A DNA stretch of 64,000 nucleotides from Sciurus carolinensis (taxonomy: Eukaryota > Chordata > Mammalia > Rodentia > Sciuridae). Each line of letters starts with the position of its first letter. The first letter of the stretch is position 1. The notes beneath the pieces are model-generated. The model was not told where the DNA came from and ran no database searches. It was given only the letters and a program-made list of their open reading frames with translations. Of this stretch, positions 11,001 through 23,000 are shown piece by piece. The position numbers and the translations under genes are program-made. Where the stretch lies: the NCBI RefSeq assembly GCF_902686445.1, contig NC_062223.1, positions 60,413,998-60,477,997 on the forward strand. Reading direction: 5' to 3'.

Positions 11001-14000
11001 AGGAACCTGAAATGTGGCTTCTCAGGCTGTACATGGTGACTGTGAAGCTGGTCATGTCTGAAGGGCTATTGTCACCCTGGACACTCCTCAGGATGCTGAA
11101 AGACAGATGCAGGACAGCCTGGAGGGAAAATGCAGGGGCCTTTCTCTTTTGTGGACAGTACCCTGCTGACTTGCAAAGCATCTCGCATTTCATCCTGTTG
11201 AGCTTTGCAGTAACCTGGGAGAATTTAGGTAGGATGGAAGTTTTACCACGCAAACAAAGCAAGTGGATCCAGAAGGGGAGGGGACTTGCCGAGGATTTCT
11301 TACAAAATCCAGGTCCTGTCTGTCACAGGGTTCTAAACAGTGTCCAGGACACTCGGTTTTATAGTTGGTCTCTTTGAGGACTGGCCAGAGAGTTGCTCTC
11401 CTAAGCATCTTGAGCAGCTTGAAGAAACTGATTCCTCCCCTGAGTTGTCCTCAAGTAGAGATGGGTTCAATCTCTTGATGCCAGTCCTTCCAGGCTGCAC
11501 AGATAGGTGGGGCAGATGAAGAGGGTGATGGAACTCTCACCTTCCTTCCCTGTCCTGTTTTAGTAAGAACTGAGAGACTCAGGGAATATATTTAGAAAAA
11601 TGAATGTAAGAGCTATGTGGTGGTGCATTCCTATAACCCCAGCTACTTGGGAGGCTGAGTCAGGAGAATGGCAAGTTCAAGGACAGCCTGAGCAACTTAA
11701 TGAGACCCTGTCCAAAATAAAATTTTAAAGAAGATCTGGAGATGTAGCTCGGTGGTACAGCACTTACCTAGCATGCATAAGGCTCTGGACTCAATCCCAA
11801 GTATTGAAAAAAAGAAAAAAAGAAAGAAAGAAAGAAAGATGAATGTAAAGGAGCCTGTGCAAACAACATAAATTGTGGATTTGGGTGATTTTTTAATAAC
11901 ATTCTCCAGCTCCATCTTTCCTACTCCTATGAAAATTATGTAGGGACTTGTCTGATTAGGGAAGTAGGAATGGAAAAGGGAACAATGTAAAGACACAAAT
12001 AAGACTTTGCAAGCCACAAGCATCCTAGACAACAATCCTTCGGTTCTTCCCATGTTTAAAAGCACTGCCTGAACTTCTCATGCGATTGTTTCATATCAGA
12101 GCTGTGCATGGTCCCACCTTCCACAGCCCTGTCTTGTTTAGTTGGGAGACCCTCTTAGTTGCTAAAAATGTGGCACCTGAACTATTCTTAAGCTCCCCCA
12201 GGACCTCGGCCTCACTGTTGGCTTCACAAGAGAGCATGAGTTCTATGAAATCAAAAAATCTTTTCCTTATTTTCACTATTTCTGATAATTATACTGAAGA
12301 ACTCAACAGCTACCAGGAGATGCCACAAGCAGATAGGTCTGATCCTGGGACTTCTTCCACTAGCTCTTGACATGGCCATATTAACTCCATGCTGAGCAAA
12401 AAGAGCAAGATTTCAGGAAACTTCCACTGATGCTTATTGTTCTGGAACCCACGGTCACATTGGGATCTCCTGGGTTACTCAAGTCGTCTTCCTGCTTCTC
12501 CCAGGCATCCATCCATGCCAATCAGGGTCATCTTACTTCATGCATGTGAAGTGACTCAGTCCAAAGGTTTGATGGGGTTGTAGTTCAGTGGTAGGGTGCT
12601 TGCCTAGCACGTGTGAAGCACTGGATTTGTTCCTCAGCACCACATAATAAATAAATTAATTAAATAAAGGTATTGTGCCTATCCACAGCTTAAAAAAAGA
12701 AAAGAAATGGTAACTGATGCATATCTCAGGTGTAGCATGTGCTCTTCCAGGTAGACTCCCCCCTCATTCTGCCCAGCCTCTGCTTCAACTGCTTTGCCGT
12801 CCTAACCTTCTGGAAGGATCCTTTTCATCAGGCTATTGGGGGGGACAAGCTGGCTTTCCCCACAGTAACGTGCAGTCTTCACTGTGCCAAAAGAGTGCTG
12901 TGAGCTATAGTGAGACATTTGTGCTTCCTCCGTGGCCCTGGATGTGTTGGTCTGCTGTGGCCTCTTGTTTCCAAAGCTGTGCAATGTAAATGACTCACTT
13001 GTGAATCCCCTAGTTACGGAAAGTCTAGGTATTCATACTGTTTGTTTTTCTTTTTACCCTCCCTGTGCTTCCTTTGAAGGCTGACGATACCTACCTCCAG
13101 CTGAAGAAAGACTTGGAGTACCTGGATCTAAAGGTAAGTGGCATCAGGGATCCTGTCTTCCTCTGACACTCACCTTTCCAAGAGTGTCACCTCCTTGAAG
13201 TTGAGCCTAAAGCCAGAGGTCTTGCAGTCTTATCAATGGACCCCAAATGAAGAAATTGCCTATATGAATCAGAAAATTTCATTTCTTACAGCCTCAGACT
13301 CTGGCTTTTCACAGTTTTTTGTGAATTCTGAGGCAAGGGCTCTGTCTTACATAATGAGGACACAAAATCTTGATCTTTTCTTCCCTTGGTCAGAACCAAA
13401 GGTCCCTCTTAAAATAACTATTCACCTTTTCAGAGCCTCTGGTAGGGGCAGGGGTTTATGTTTGGTTCCTGGGGTGTCACTGGTATATATTTTAGCTGCA
13501 AGGGACTTGGTACATTATTTGGTTTTATTGCTGGGGGAGCGAGTTGCACGTGGACTTATGTGGCTTCCTGGCTTACCAATAACCTTTCTCCTTCATTTAG
13601 AGATGAATGCTGGGCTAACCTCCCTCCTTCCTTTAGAGATGAATGCTGGGCCCCCCGTAGGTGGTAAAGCTCCAGGCTTTGACTCAGCCTGCACAGCACA
13701 GAGAGCTGGAGAAGCCTCCTGTAGAAGGGAGAGGCATTCTGCCTGAAAGAGCTGCTATTGTTCCTTCCCACTGCTCTCTGAAAGCCCCCACTGTGAACTG
13801 CACTTCTTAGGCCTGAACCATGAAAAGACTGAAGGAATGTGACCTTTAATCAACCAAGGGTGGGTGAGGAGCCTGCTGGACACCCAGGCAGCTGCCATGT
13901 GGTCTTGCCTCCCAAGGTCCCCAAGTGTATCTGGCTTGAGATATTTTAACATGGGGGTCTCCAGCCTTGCAGAACACGGGCATGAACAGTAGGCCTTAAG

Positions 14001-17000
14001 GCAACAAATGGGGACAGGACAGGGTCTCATGCTTAAGCACCATCAGGGTCCTTTCCTGTCTCAAATTCTTAAAAAGTCTGGGAAGAGAAATTAATTCCCA
14101 AATAACAGATCTGTTTGGCTCACGCTTCTCAGCTGAAGTCATGAGAAGTACTGTGAGCTTGTAGGAAGGCTTTTGGGAGAAGGTGTGGAACATTGAAGAA
14201 CCAGGGATTGGAATTGGTTCAGATTAAAGGGACGGGAATAGCAGAAACCAAGAAGAGCTGGAGTACAGTAAAGTGGCAAGGGCTGCAGTGTGGAGGTCAA
14301 GACAGGGTCCTAATTTTATCCTGGTCCTTAGGAAGGAAGGTAAACACAAAGTCAAACCTGGCTTAGGGCATAAGGAAAAGTAGGAGCGTGCTCCAGGTCA
14401 GGACATTTTCTTTCATTTCTTTCTTTCTTTTTGCTATGGTGGGGCCTTAAGCTTACTTGGCAAGCTTTCTACCACTGAGCTATATAACCAGCCCCCAAGA
14501 TCAGGACATCTTCTCAGCTTACATCACAATCAGATCACACAGAGCTTAAGTGACTATTGTAAATAAGATAGTAATGTCTTAGGATTCAAAGTGCTCAGTT
14601 GTGGCAGTGTGGGCTGAATGTGGCAGCCCATTTCATCCTCCTGCATTCTGTTAGGACAGGGAGGGTCCTTCTCACCATGCCCATGGAAAGAGGTCCACCA
14701 GCCCCCAGATTCCTCTTCCCTGTACAGTACCATTCCTTGGCCTCCCTGACCACCAGTTACAGCCAACTGCAAAGTTCTCACCATTGCCCTGTGACCGAGG
14801 AGTTGGTCCAGACATACCTATACCTCCACCATGTGCTGGGCCTGTGGGAGAGGCTTGGCTCAGCCCCAGCCCAGGCATACTACAAAACACTTCAGAGTGC
14901 TTGGTGCACAGTGCAATTTCAAACAGTGCCTGAGCAACAGTTCTAGGAATGACTTGTCTTCTGATTCCTTTTTAAATGTGATAATAGACACTCAAAGGTG
15001 GCCCTGGAGTGAAACTGTACCACAAGTTTGTGTTATTCATCTTCATAAAATTTGAGCTATGAGAGATTAGAGAAGGAGAAACTGAGGCACAGGATAGCAC
15101 AGCAGAACTAGGAGTCCCTGTGTGCCCTGACTCCAACAGAAGCTTAATAACAGTAGAGGGTACAGTGTGTGTGCCAATTACTGCATTTGACTTCTATCAA
15201 ATTATTCAAACCTCACAGTAGCCCTGTACAAGAGGTAGTGATATTATCTTTTAAATTACTGAGGCTCAGAGGTGGTAAATTACTTTCCCAAGGCTGCACA
15301 GCAGTTATGGGGAAGGTCGGATGGTATTTGGGTAGAGCTCCAGTTTTCAAACCTGTACTGTTAATCACCACGCTGCATGGCCTCTCTTAAAGGGTGCTTC
15401 TACTACTGTGTTTCAGTAGTAGACCATATTAAGCTTTGCAGGGACCAAGCTTGGATCATTATGCTAAGAAATGTGTTTGATGGAATAGAGGGGTAAGTTT
15501 GCATCCTTGGGATTCTTTACCAACTAGGAGCTATTTGACCAAGATGTTATCTAATGATGAGGCTTTCTGGATGTTGTCATTGGTTTTCCTGAAAAACAGG
15601 CATGTGAAGTGGTACATGGTGGCCTACACCTTTAGTCCCAGCTACTCAGGAGGCTGAGGCAGGAGATTCACTTGAACCAGGAGTTTAAGGCCAGCCTGGA
15701 CAACATAGTAAGACCCTATTTCAAAAAAATAAAGGGAGGAAGGGAAGAAGAAAGACAGCTGTGTGATTCTGAGTTTTCCTCCAGTTGTTAAGCTCTTCTT
15801 GGAGAGCTAGTCCCCCAAGTGACTGGGAGACACTGGGCTCACCAGTAACACATGTGAGAAGAGATACTGGGCTTTGCACTATGTGTGTGTCATCAGTCTG
15901 CTGTGGCTACCAGAAAGGCTGACACCTCCTCAGCCTCCTTCAGAGGGGCAGGGAGACTGCTCTGCCCTGCTCAGATCCAGATAGAAAATAAGATTCCCAG
16001 ATCAATGTCCCACTTCAGGATCCAGACAAAAAGAAGAGTGAATCAGGGGAGAGGAGTTGAGAGCCTGCAGAACTGTTGCTAGGTATTTTAAGTGGGAAGC
16101 TTTTGGTTGGAGGTGTTCAAAACCTAAATCAATCTGCTAAGTCACAGAGGGACTATACTACCAGGCACCATGGTGCATGCCTGTAATACCAGTGGCTTAG
16201 AAGGCTGAAGCAGGAGGATCACAAGACTGGTGTAGGCAGCTTAGCAAGACCCTGTCTCAAAAAAATAAGTGAATAAATAAGAATCAAACGGGCTAGAGAT
16301 GTGGTTCAGTCATATAGTGCCCAGTGTCATAAAACAACAACAAAAAAGGGAATATACCAATTCCTATATCCAGGAGCAATGTTCCAGGGGCTCTTAGAAG
16401 ATACTCCAAACTACCAGGTGTTTGGGGAGTGTTTTCTTCTCAACATTTTACTTGGTTGTGCCAGGGTGAACAGGACTCCACAATGATCACTGTTCCTGCC
16501 TGGCCCAGAGTTTGGGTACTTACTTTCCACTTATGTCATTTAATCCTCTCAGCAACCTTGAACCACAGGAACTATTATCCCTGTCTTACTAACCAGGAAC
16601 CCATCTCAGTGAAGTTAAGTAATTTCTGCAAAGCTACATGGCTGGAAGTGACTTCACCCCTGCATTCTTTTTTCCATATACAATATACTTTGCCACCCCA
16701 GAGTTGTCTTCTTTGAATTTTATTTCTGGCATGTAAGTTCTGCTCTTCAGAACCTTGTACCCTAGCTGACTTAAAAGAGTGGGTGATGTGGGGGACCCAT
16801 TATTGACAACTTGAATTAGTTTATTTTCAATTTGTTTTTAGTTAGTTTATTTATTCACTTATCTGAGATGGAGGACTCAGTATGTTGCCCAGGCTGGTCT
16901 TCAACTCCTGAACTTAAGTGATCCTCTTGCCACAGCCTCCAGGGTAGCTGGAAATAGTACTCTATTGTACAGGCTATGAGTTATTTTTATGTATCTGGAA

Positions 17001-20000
17001 CACAGCCAGGAAGGTGAAGTGGAGGAGGGTATCTGCAGCTGCTCAGGAGGTGCCTTTGCAGATAAGGTTGTGGTCAACCTCTGAGAGGCCCATGTCTCTG
17101 ATGAGGAACATGCCAACAATAATTTCATGTCTGTTGGACTCTGGACTACTTGAGTCTAAAATCAGTGCTTCTGTACTCAGGGTCTGGTTCCAAAGTCAAC
17201 TTCTGGAGCAGTTTTTAAAGTTGTTATCTGGAACATCATCTATTTTCAGCATACCTGGAAACAAGATTTTTAAAATGCAGATCTAAGCCTGGTATGGTAG
17301 AGTGTTCTTTCACAGCGAATGGGGAGGCTGAGGTAGTAGGATTGCTTGAACCTAGGAGTCTGAGGCCAGCCTGGACAACATAATGAAACCTCATCTCTTT
17401 AAAAAAAATAAACAAAAGACCCCTTAAAAAACAAATCTGAAAGGAAGGACTCTTTGAGTTATAACCTCTGGTACCAGAATTCTGTATATTAAAAAATCAA
17501 GTTCCGGTGTATTCTTGTGCTCACTGAAGTTTGAGGTTTGTTTTTCTGGAACAGAGATTACTAATCCTGGCCATAAGCTGAAACTACCAGAGAGGGTTTT
17601 TTGTTGTTGTTGTTGTTGTTGTTTTTGTTTTTTGTTTTTGTTTGTTTCAGGGATTAAACCCAGGGCATTTAACCATTGAGCCACATCCCCAGCCCTCTTT
17701 TATATTTTATTTAGAGATAGGGTCTCATTAAGTTTCTTAGGGCCTTGCTAAGTTGTTGAGGCAGGTTTTGAACTCAACAGTTCACCTGCCTCAGCTTCCC
17801 AAGCCACTAGAAGATTACAGGCATATATCATCATACCCAGCTACCAGGGAACTTTTTAAATGAATATAGATGCTTGAGCTGTACTCCTTAGAAACTGTGA
17901 TTTAATACTCAGGCATTACTCTTTGAAAAAAGCAAAAAGAATTAAAGAAAATTCCTTAGGTGTTTGTAATATGCAGCCAGGGTTGTGAGATCTTCAGACC
18001 AGCAGCAATACCCAGGAATTTGTTAGGAATGCGAAAATCTTAGGTCCTGTCCTAGACCTACTCATTGAGAACCTCTGGAGTGGGTTCCAGCAAATGTGTC
18101 TGTTAACAAGCCCTCTAGGTGATTCTGAGGCACTGTAAAGGTTAATGTTTATGAATTTAGAGCATTGGCTCTCAGTCCTGACTGCACAATTAGAATCACC
18201 CAGGAGGGCTCTGAAGAATCCCGATGCTGGACTGGGAGTGTAGCTCAGGGACAGAGCACTTGCCTTATACACATGAGACCCTGAGTTCAATTCCCAGCAT
18301 TAAAAAAGAAAAACAACAAAAAAACAAAAACCCTAATGCTCACTCAGGTTCCATCCCATACCAGGATCTCCTGGGGTAGGACTCAGGAATCAGTATTTTC
18401 AAAAGCTATCCAGGTGATTCCAGGGTTTAAAAAAACACTTCAGCCAGGGTTGAAAAATCCATCTTCCTAGAGGATGAGAACAATGTTTCTGAAAAGGAGA
18501 TATAAGCATTTGGAACCTTTGATAAGACATGACCATTTAGATGCATCCCAAGTGTGGAAATGAAAAGTCCAAGGGACTTAAGTTGGAAAATGTTGGGTGG
18601 CAGTGAGGTTAATGCATTGGCACAACTCTAATCAAAGATTTGATGTCTCAGAGAACGTAATGAGGGAGGCAAGGAAGAAGCAAAATTCCCCTTTGCCTTC
18701 TGTGGCAGAACTAGGAAGGACATGGGCTCTGAAGCAGCCCCATCACATAAACAGATCCCTTCAACCAGAGCTTTAGTGTGCTCCATGTCACAGAAGAGTC
18801 TAGAAAGGTCCCATGGCTGGGAAGGAGCGTCACCAGGGTTCATTTTAATTGTATTATGCACATCCTCCTTAAGGTTGCCCTTCACCAGTTCCCCAGGTTC
18901 TGGCTGCTTCAAGTGTTGTCTGATGTCTTACCTGTTACATTTTGTTGTATTTGCCTTTTTGTTTGGAACAGATTAAAAATAATGAACCTTTGATCAACGT
19001 GCTTTACAAAGTGCTGAAGAAGTCAGCACGGGGCTGTCGGCCCAGGAGAAGCGTAAGATGATCTGATCCGTGTCTCCGAGTGGGGCCATTCCATTGCTTC
19101 TGGCTCAGTGCCGGCTCCATCACTTGCTTAACCAGTTGCTCTCCTGATCGCCCCAGGCTTCCTGCAAGTCATTTTGGTTTATTTTCTTTAAATGAAGTTC
19201 TCTTCAGCATTGTGGCTGATGCACTAGGCTGAGCCGCTCATCTGTGGTGCTCTGTGACTCCCATCTTTTGTGCTGCCAAGGGGTGGGGAGCTTGCCTGGC
19301 TTGCCTCCAGCTTGTGTCGTGTTTCCATTCTCACTTGTCTGCCTCCATGGCGAGGGCTCATCTAGACAGGATGGAGCATGAGTTTCTTGGGAGGGAATAG
19401 CAGTTACTGGTCCCCTGAAGGAGCCAGAGTATCCTCAGAATCCACCTTGACCCTTGCCTCTGCTTTGGGGCAGGGTGTAGATATTTGGATAATAATCTGG
19501 AGCTGGACTAGAGTAAAGCCAGCCACCCCATACCTACTTTGACTGACACAGAATAACCTCAGACCAACTCTCATAGCATCCCAAGGGAGGCTGCAGGTTG
19601 GGGAGCAGGTGGTGTGTCCAGCCATCCTGGGTCCTGAGAAGGTGTGTTGGGATGTGATGGAAGAGAGGTAAGATGCCTGGGGGGCTTTGATTCCCCTCTT
19701 ATGCAAAGATTTTCTCAAATGGATGAGCACCCATGAACATCCACTTTTTCTGGTGACAGATACTGGGGTTTCTCATCATTGAAGTCTAAATGGGTTTAAA
19801 CATTGCCATCACAAAGCATAATTTTAAAAGGACACTTAGCTTTAATTTATTACATGTGAATATAATATTTCTTAGTAACCTCAGCTTTCTGAAATGGAAC
19901 TAATTTCAGATGTTAAAAGGGCCTCTGAGCTGCGTGAACAGGCATCAGGAAACCCATGCTCTGTAGCCTGTGGCCTTTCCTCCATAGGAAGCAGTACCAA

Positions 20001-23000
20001 CCCACCTTATTTTGAAAAGTTCATGAACTCACTAAGCAAACTTTTTCTGAATATTCTTAATGTGCTATGCCCTGGCTGGGCTTTGGGGATGCAGAGAAAA
20101 CACATCCCTGTCTCCATAGTCACCCCTACTTAGGTTACCATGTAGTGAGGAGAGCAGATGAGCAAGCAGAGCATTGTAATCTGATGTATTGTGTGCCACA
20201 GTAGTGTCAGACACAGTGGGGTTGGGGGTGGGATGAGACATCCTAAAGGGCACCAAGTGCAGTCAAAAGGGAGGAAAGAGATGTAAGTACTTTCCCTCTG
20301 TTGGACTTTTTAAGTTCTTTGAATTCCTAACTCACAATGCCTTATAAGTGCCACCTTAAAAGGAGACGGAAATCTGTTTCTTAGAAAAGAAAGAGTGCTG
20401 ATATCCCAAGAGAGACAGAGAGAGAAGAAGAAAAGGTTGAATGTATATTCAGTATTCTAGGAAAGCATTGAAGGGCAAGCTTTTAGAAAACTTCCTATCA
20501 AAAAGTTTAATTTAGAAGAGTCATCTTTTTCAAAATGCCTTTTTTTGTGTGTAGACTATCTTCTTTCTTTCCTGATAGTACTAGATAAATGAGGCATTGC
20601 TCAATTAGATTCTCTGCCTTGTTATTTAAGTATCAAAAAGATATCCTTGGTAAGAAGCTTCAGGGAAATAAGGGGAAGAATTTTGCTGAAGGGAAAATCC
20701 CCAAAGCATATCTCAATTTGAAAGCAATTTCTATGTAGGAAATGAGTCAGGGTCAGCCTCCTTGGAGAACAGATGAGTTCACTGCCCTCACTTTGATGAA
20801 AGGGCTGTGAAGACCTCACCACTTTCACCTGCGTACCCTGAGTTCAAAGCCCAAGTCCTGCCTGGGATGTCCAGCAATTTGTGGTTCACCGGGATTAATT
20901 CCATGCCCTCTCCTCTCACCCATCTTAGGAGACAGTGCTGTTTGTGGATTATTGTAGGTATCCATGTGTTCTATGGATGACTACTTATACATGATTATTC
21001 ACATAATCTACCAGTTTGGGGAATCAAATTTGTCTGGAGTTCTTTTCTTTCCAGGAACTTCCACTGTTCTACATGTTTCCCTTTGACCTACATGGAATTC
21101 ATTAAGCATTTGTTGATGGGTCTTATGTCAAGACTTTATTGCAAAAAATAAGATGTCCTGGCCCATAAATGTGTGACCAAAAGGATCATGAGAAAGGGTT
21201 GGAGGATGATTCTGCAGTCCAGAATCAGTTCTCAGCTCAAGGCAAGAAGATGTCTTTTGACCTTGGCCTTGACTTTAGGATTTGTTGTTTATTTTCAGAA
21301 GTAGTATAGGGTACTTGGGCACACTTGAACTCTGAGGGGAATGATAGCCAATACATAGCCTATTCACACTCACTTGCTGGACGTCCCAGGTGGAGTTTGG
21401 AAGAAGCAAAGGCCATCTCTCCAGCACCTGCCCATCTATTCATGCTGGGACCCTCTGCATGGTGCACACACTACCTGTCTGTCGTTAGTCCTACCCTTCA
21501 TTTCCCCTGGTCAGAACTATAAAACAGAGGTCAGAGATTATCTCCCCTATGAGGTTCATTAGACCTTGCTATTCCTTACCTTGTCTTGGCCATGAATGCA
21601 TCTGTGGAAAAGTCACTCCCTGCACCCCTCTACAGCTTTTGACAAGAAAGAAATTGGGAGGAAATGGAAGCATGGGATAAAGAGTTGGATTCAGCTTCTT
21701 AGGAGTCAGAGATGGGCAACATGCTGTCCTCTTTGGGTTGAGTGAAGGATGGAAAATGTCAAATCCCTTTTACCCTTAAGTTTGGGTGACTTTATTTTCT
21801 TTTTTTGAGAGGATGAGGAAGGTTGTAACTTTTCTATAGGCACTTCTGAAAAGAGATCTAATAGAGAAAATATGTGGAGTATTGAAGAGTTTCATCTCCT
21901 GAGCACCTGAATCTGACTGCGTGTGTCAAAGCCTCTCCAAGGTTCAGGCTGAAGATAGCATATAAAAGCTTTTTATTTTCTACAGACACTTCTGAAATGA
22001 GAGGAAGGTTATAACTTATACAAGACAACCTAGCCTCAGTATACAGGGATCAACTATCCAAGTTCCTTCTTCCTTTGACCAGGGTTTCTTCTCAAATAGT
22101 TTAGGGTGTGCTGACCTTACAAGGAAGGGGGCAACTCAGACTTCCTTAAACTAAGGCTTGACAATGCACAGGGAATTTGTTTGTTCCTTCTTACCCATGT
22201 ACACCCCTACTGTGGGCTGGGGGCTGTGGAATTCTATAACTTGTGTTTGTTTCAGTAACAAACCTTTGTCTTACCAGTGGCATACCTTTCAACGATTCAT
22301 ACTGACTTATCACACTCCTTTGGGCAAATATATGCTTTTAAAATTAATGATCATGTAACTTGAATATCTGCACTTTCTTTAGTTTGAGAAATTTACAAGG
22401 ATCACAAAAAGGTTTTCGTTTTTCCCTAAAATGAAATAAAGCAGATGTTGCTTGAATTTTTGCCCCATTTGTTCCATGACCCTCTCCTGCCACTGCCTAG
22501 ACTTTCACACCCTTCCACTGTAGGACTGACTTTCTTTCCACAGTTCTGATTCTAAGAACCACAGTTAAGTCTCCTTTAAATTGTTCACCTCCCAGATGAC
22601 AGGCCGGGACCTTCTCAAGGATCGAAGTCTGAAACCTATGAAGATTGCGGAGAGTGACATTGATGTGAGTGAGCAGAGTGACAGGCTGATCCCTCAGCTG
22701 CCTCCTGACCCAGACCCAGCAAGGGCAGCTTCCTGCAGGGTTGGATGGTTCTGTAGCCAGGGGCTTTCTGCTCTCACCCCCAGACCATGCCCTGTTCTCC
22801 CAGGTCCTCCCCAACCTGTTCTTGCTTACAGGTCAAATTGAGCGTCTTCTGCGAACAAGACAGGATCCTCCAGGACCTGGAAGACAAGATACGAGCCCTC
22901 AAGGAGAACAAAGTATGCATCAGTTAACATAATCTTGGGATGGGGTGTGGTATTTTGTCACTCAGTTTTTCCTAAGACATGGATTGGACTCTCATGTTAG

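Larger units (their letters stand above)
10824..13079 (+). other. PLEKHA7: PLEKHA7 intron, 2.3 kb
   Basis: It contains a B1-ID SINE with target-site duplication (11610-11838) and a squirrel-type ID SINE (12569-12705). The 10838-11377 open frame is intronic and shows no conserved motif. Confidence 0.75.
13134..18971 (+). other. PLEKHA7: PLEKHA7 intron, 5.8 kb
   Basis: Repeat-dense. It holds a 36-bp tandem duplication (13581-13652), an ID SINE (14408-14500), MIR copies (15150-15385, 16515-16680), B1-like monomers (15605-15733, 16840-16960, 17286-17413), B1-ID composites (16162-16348, 17591-17840), a MER20-type copy (17968-18145) and a MER5-type copy split by an ID SINE (18164-18455). Confidence 0.75.

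Noticed and set aside
10838..11377. 179-aa open frame downstream of the cassette exon
   Set aside because: Intronic, starts just after a splice donor, and has random composition with many W and C. It most likely arose by chance.
13138..13746. 202-aa open frame after the 13080 exon
   Set aside because: It is out of frame with the exon; the in-frame continuation stops after ten codons. It includes the 36-bp duplication and has no family resemblance.
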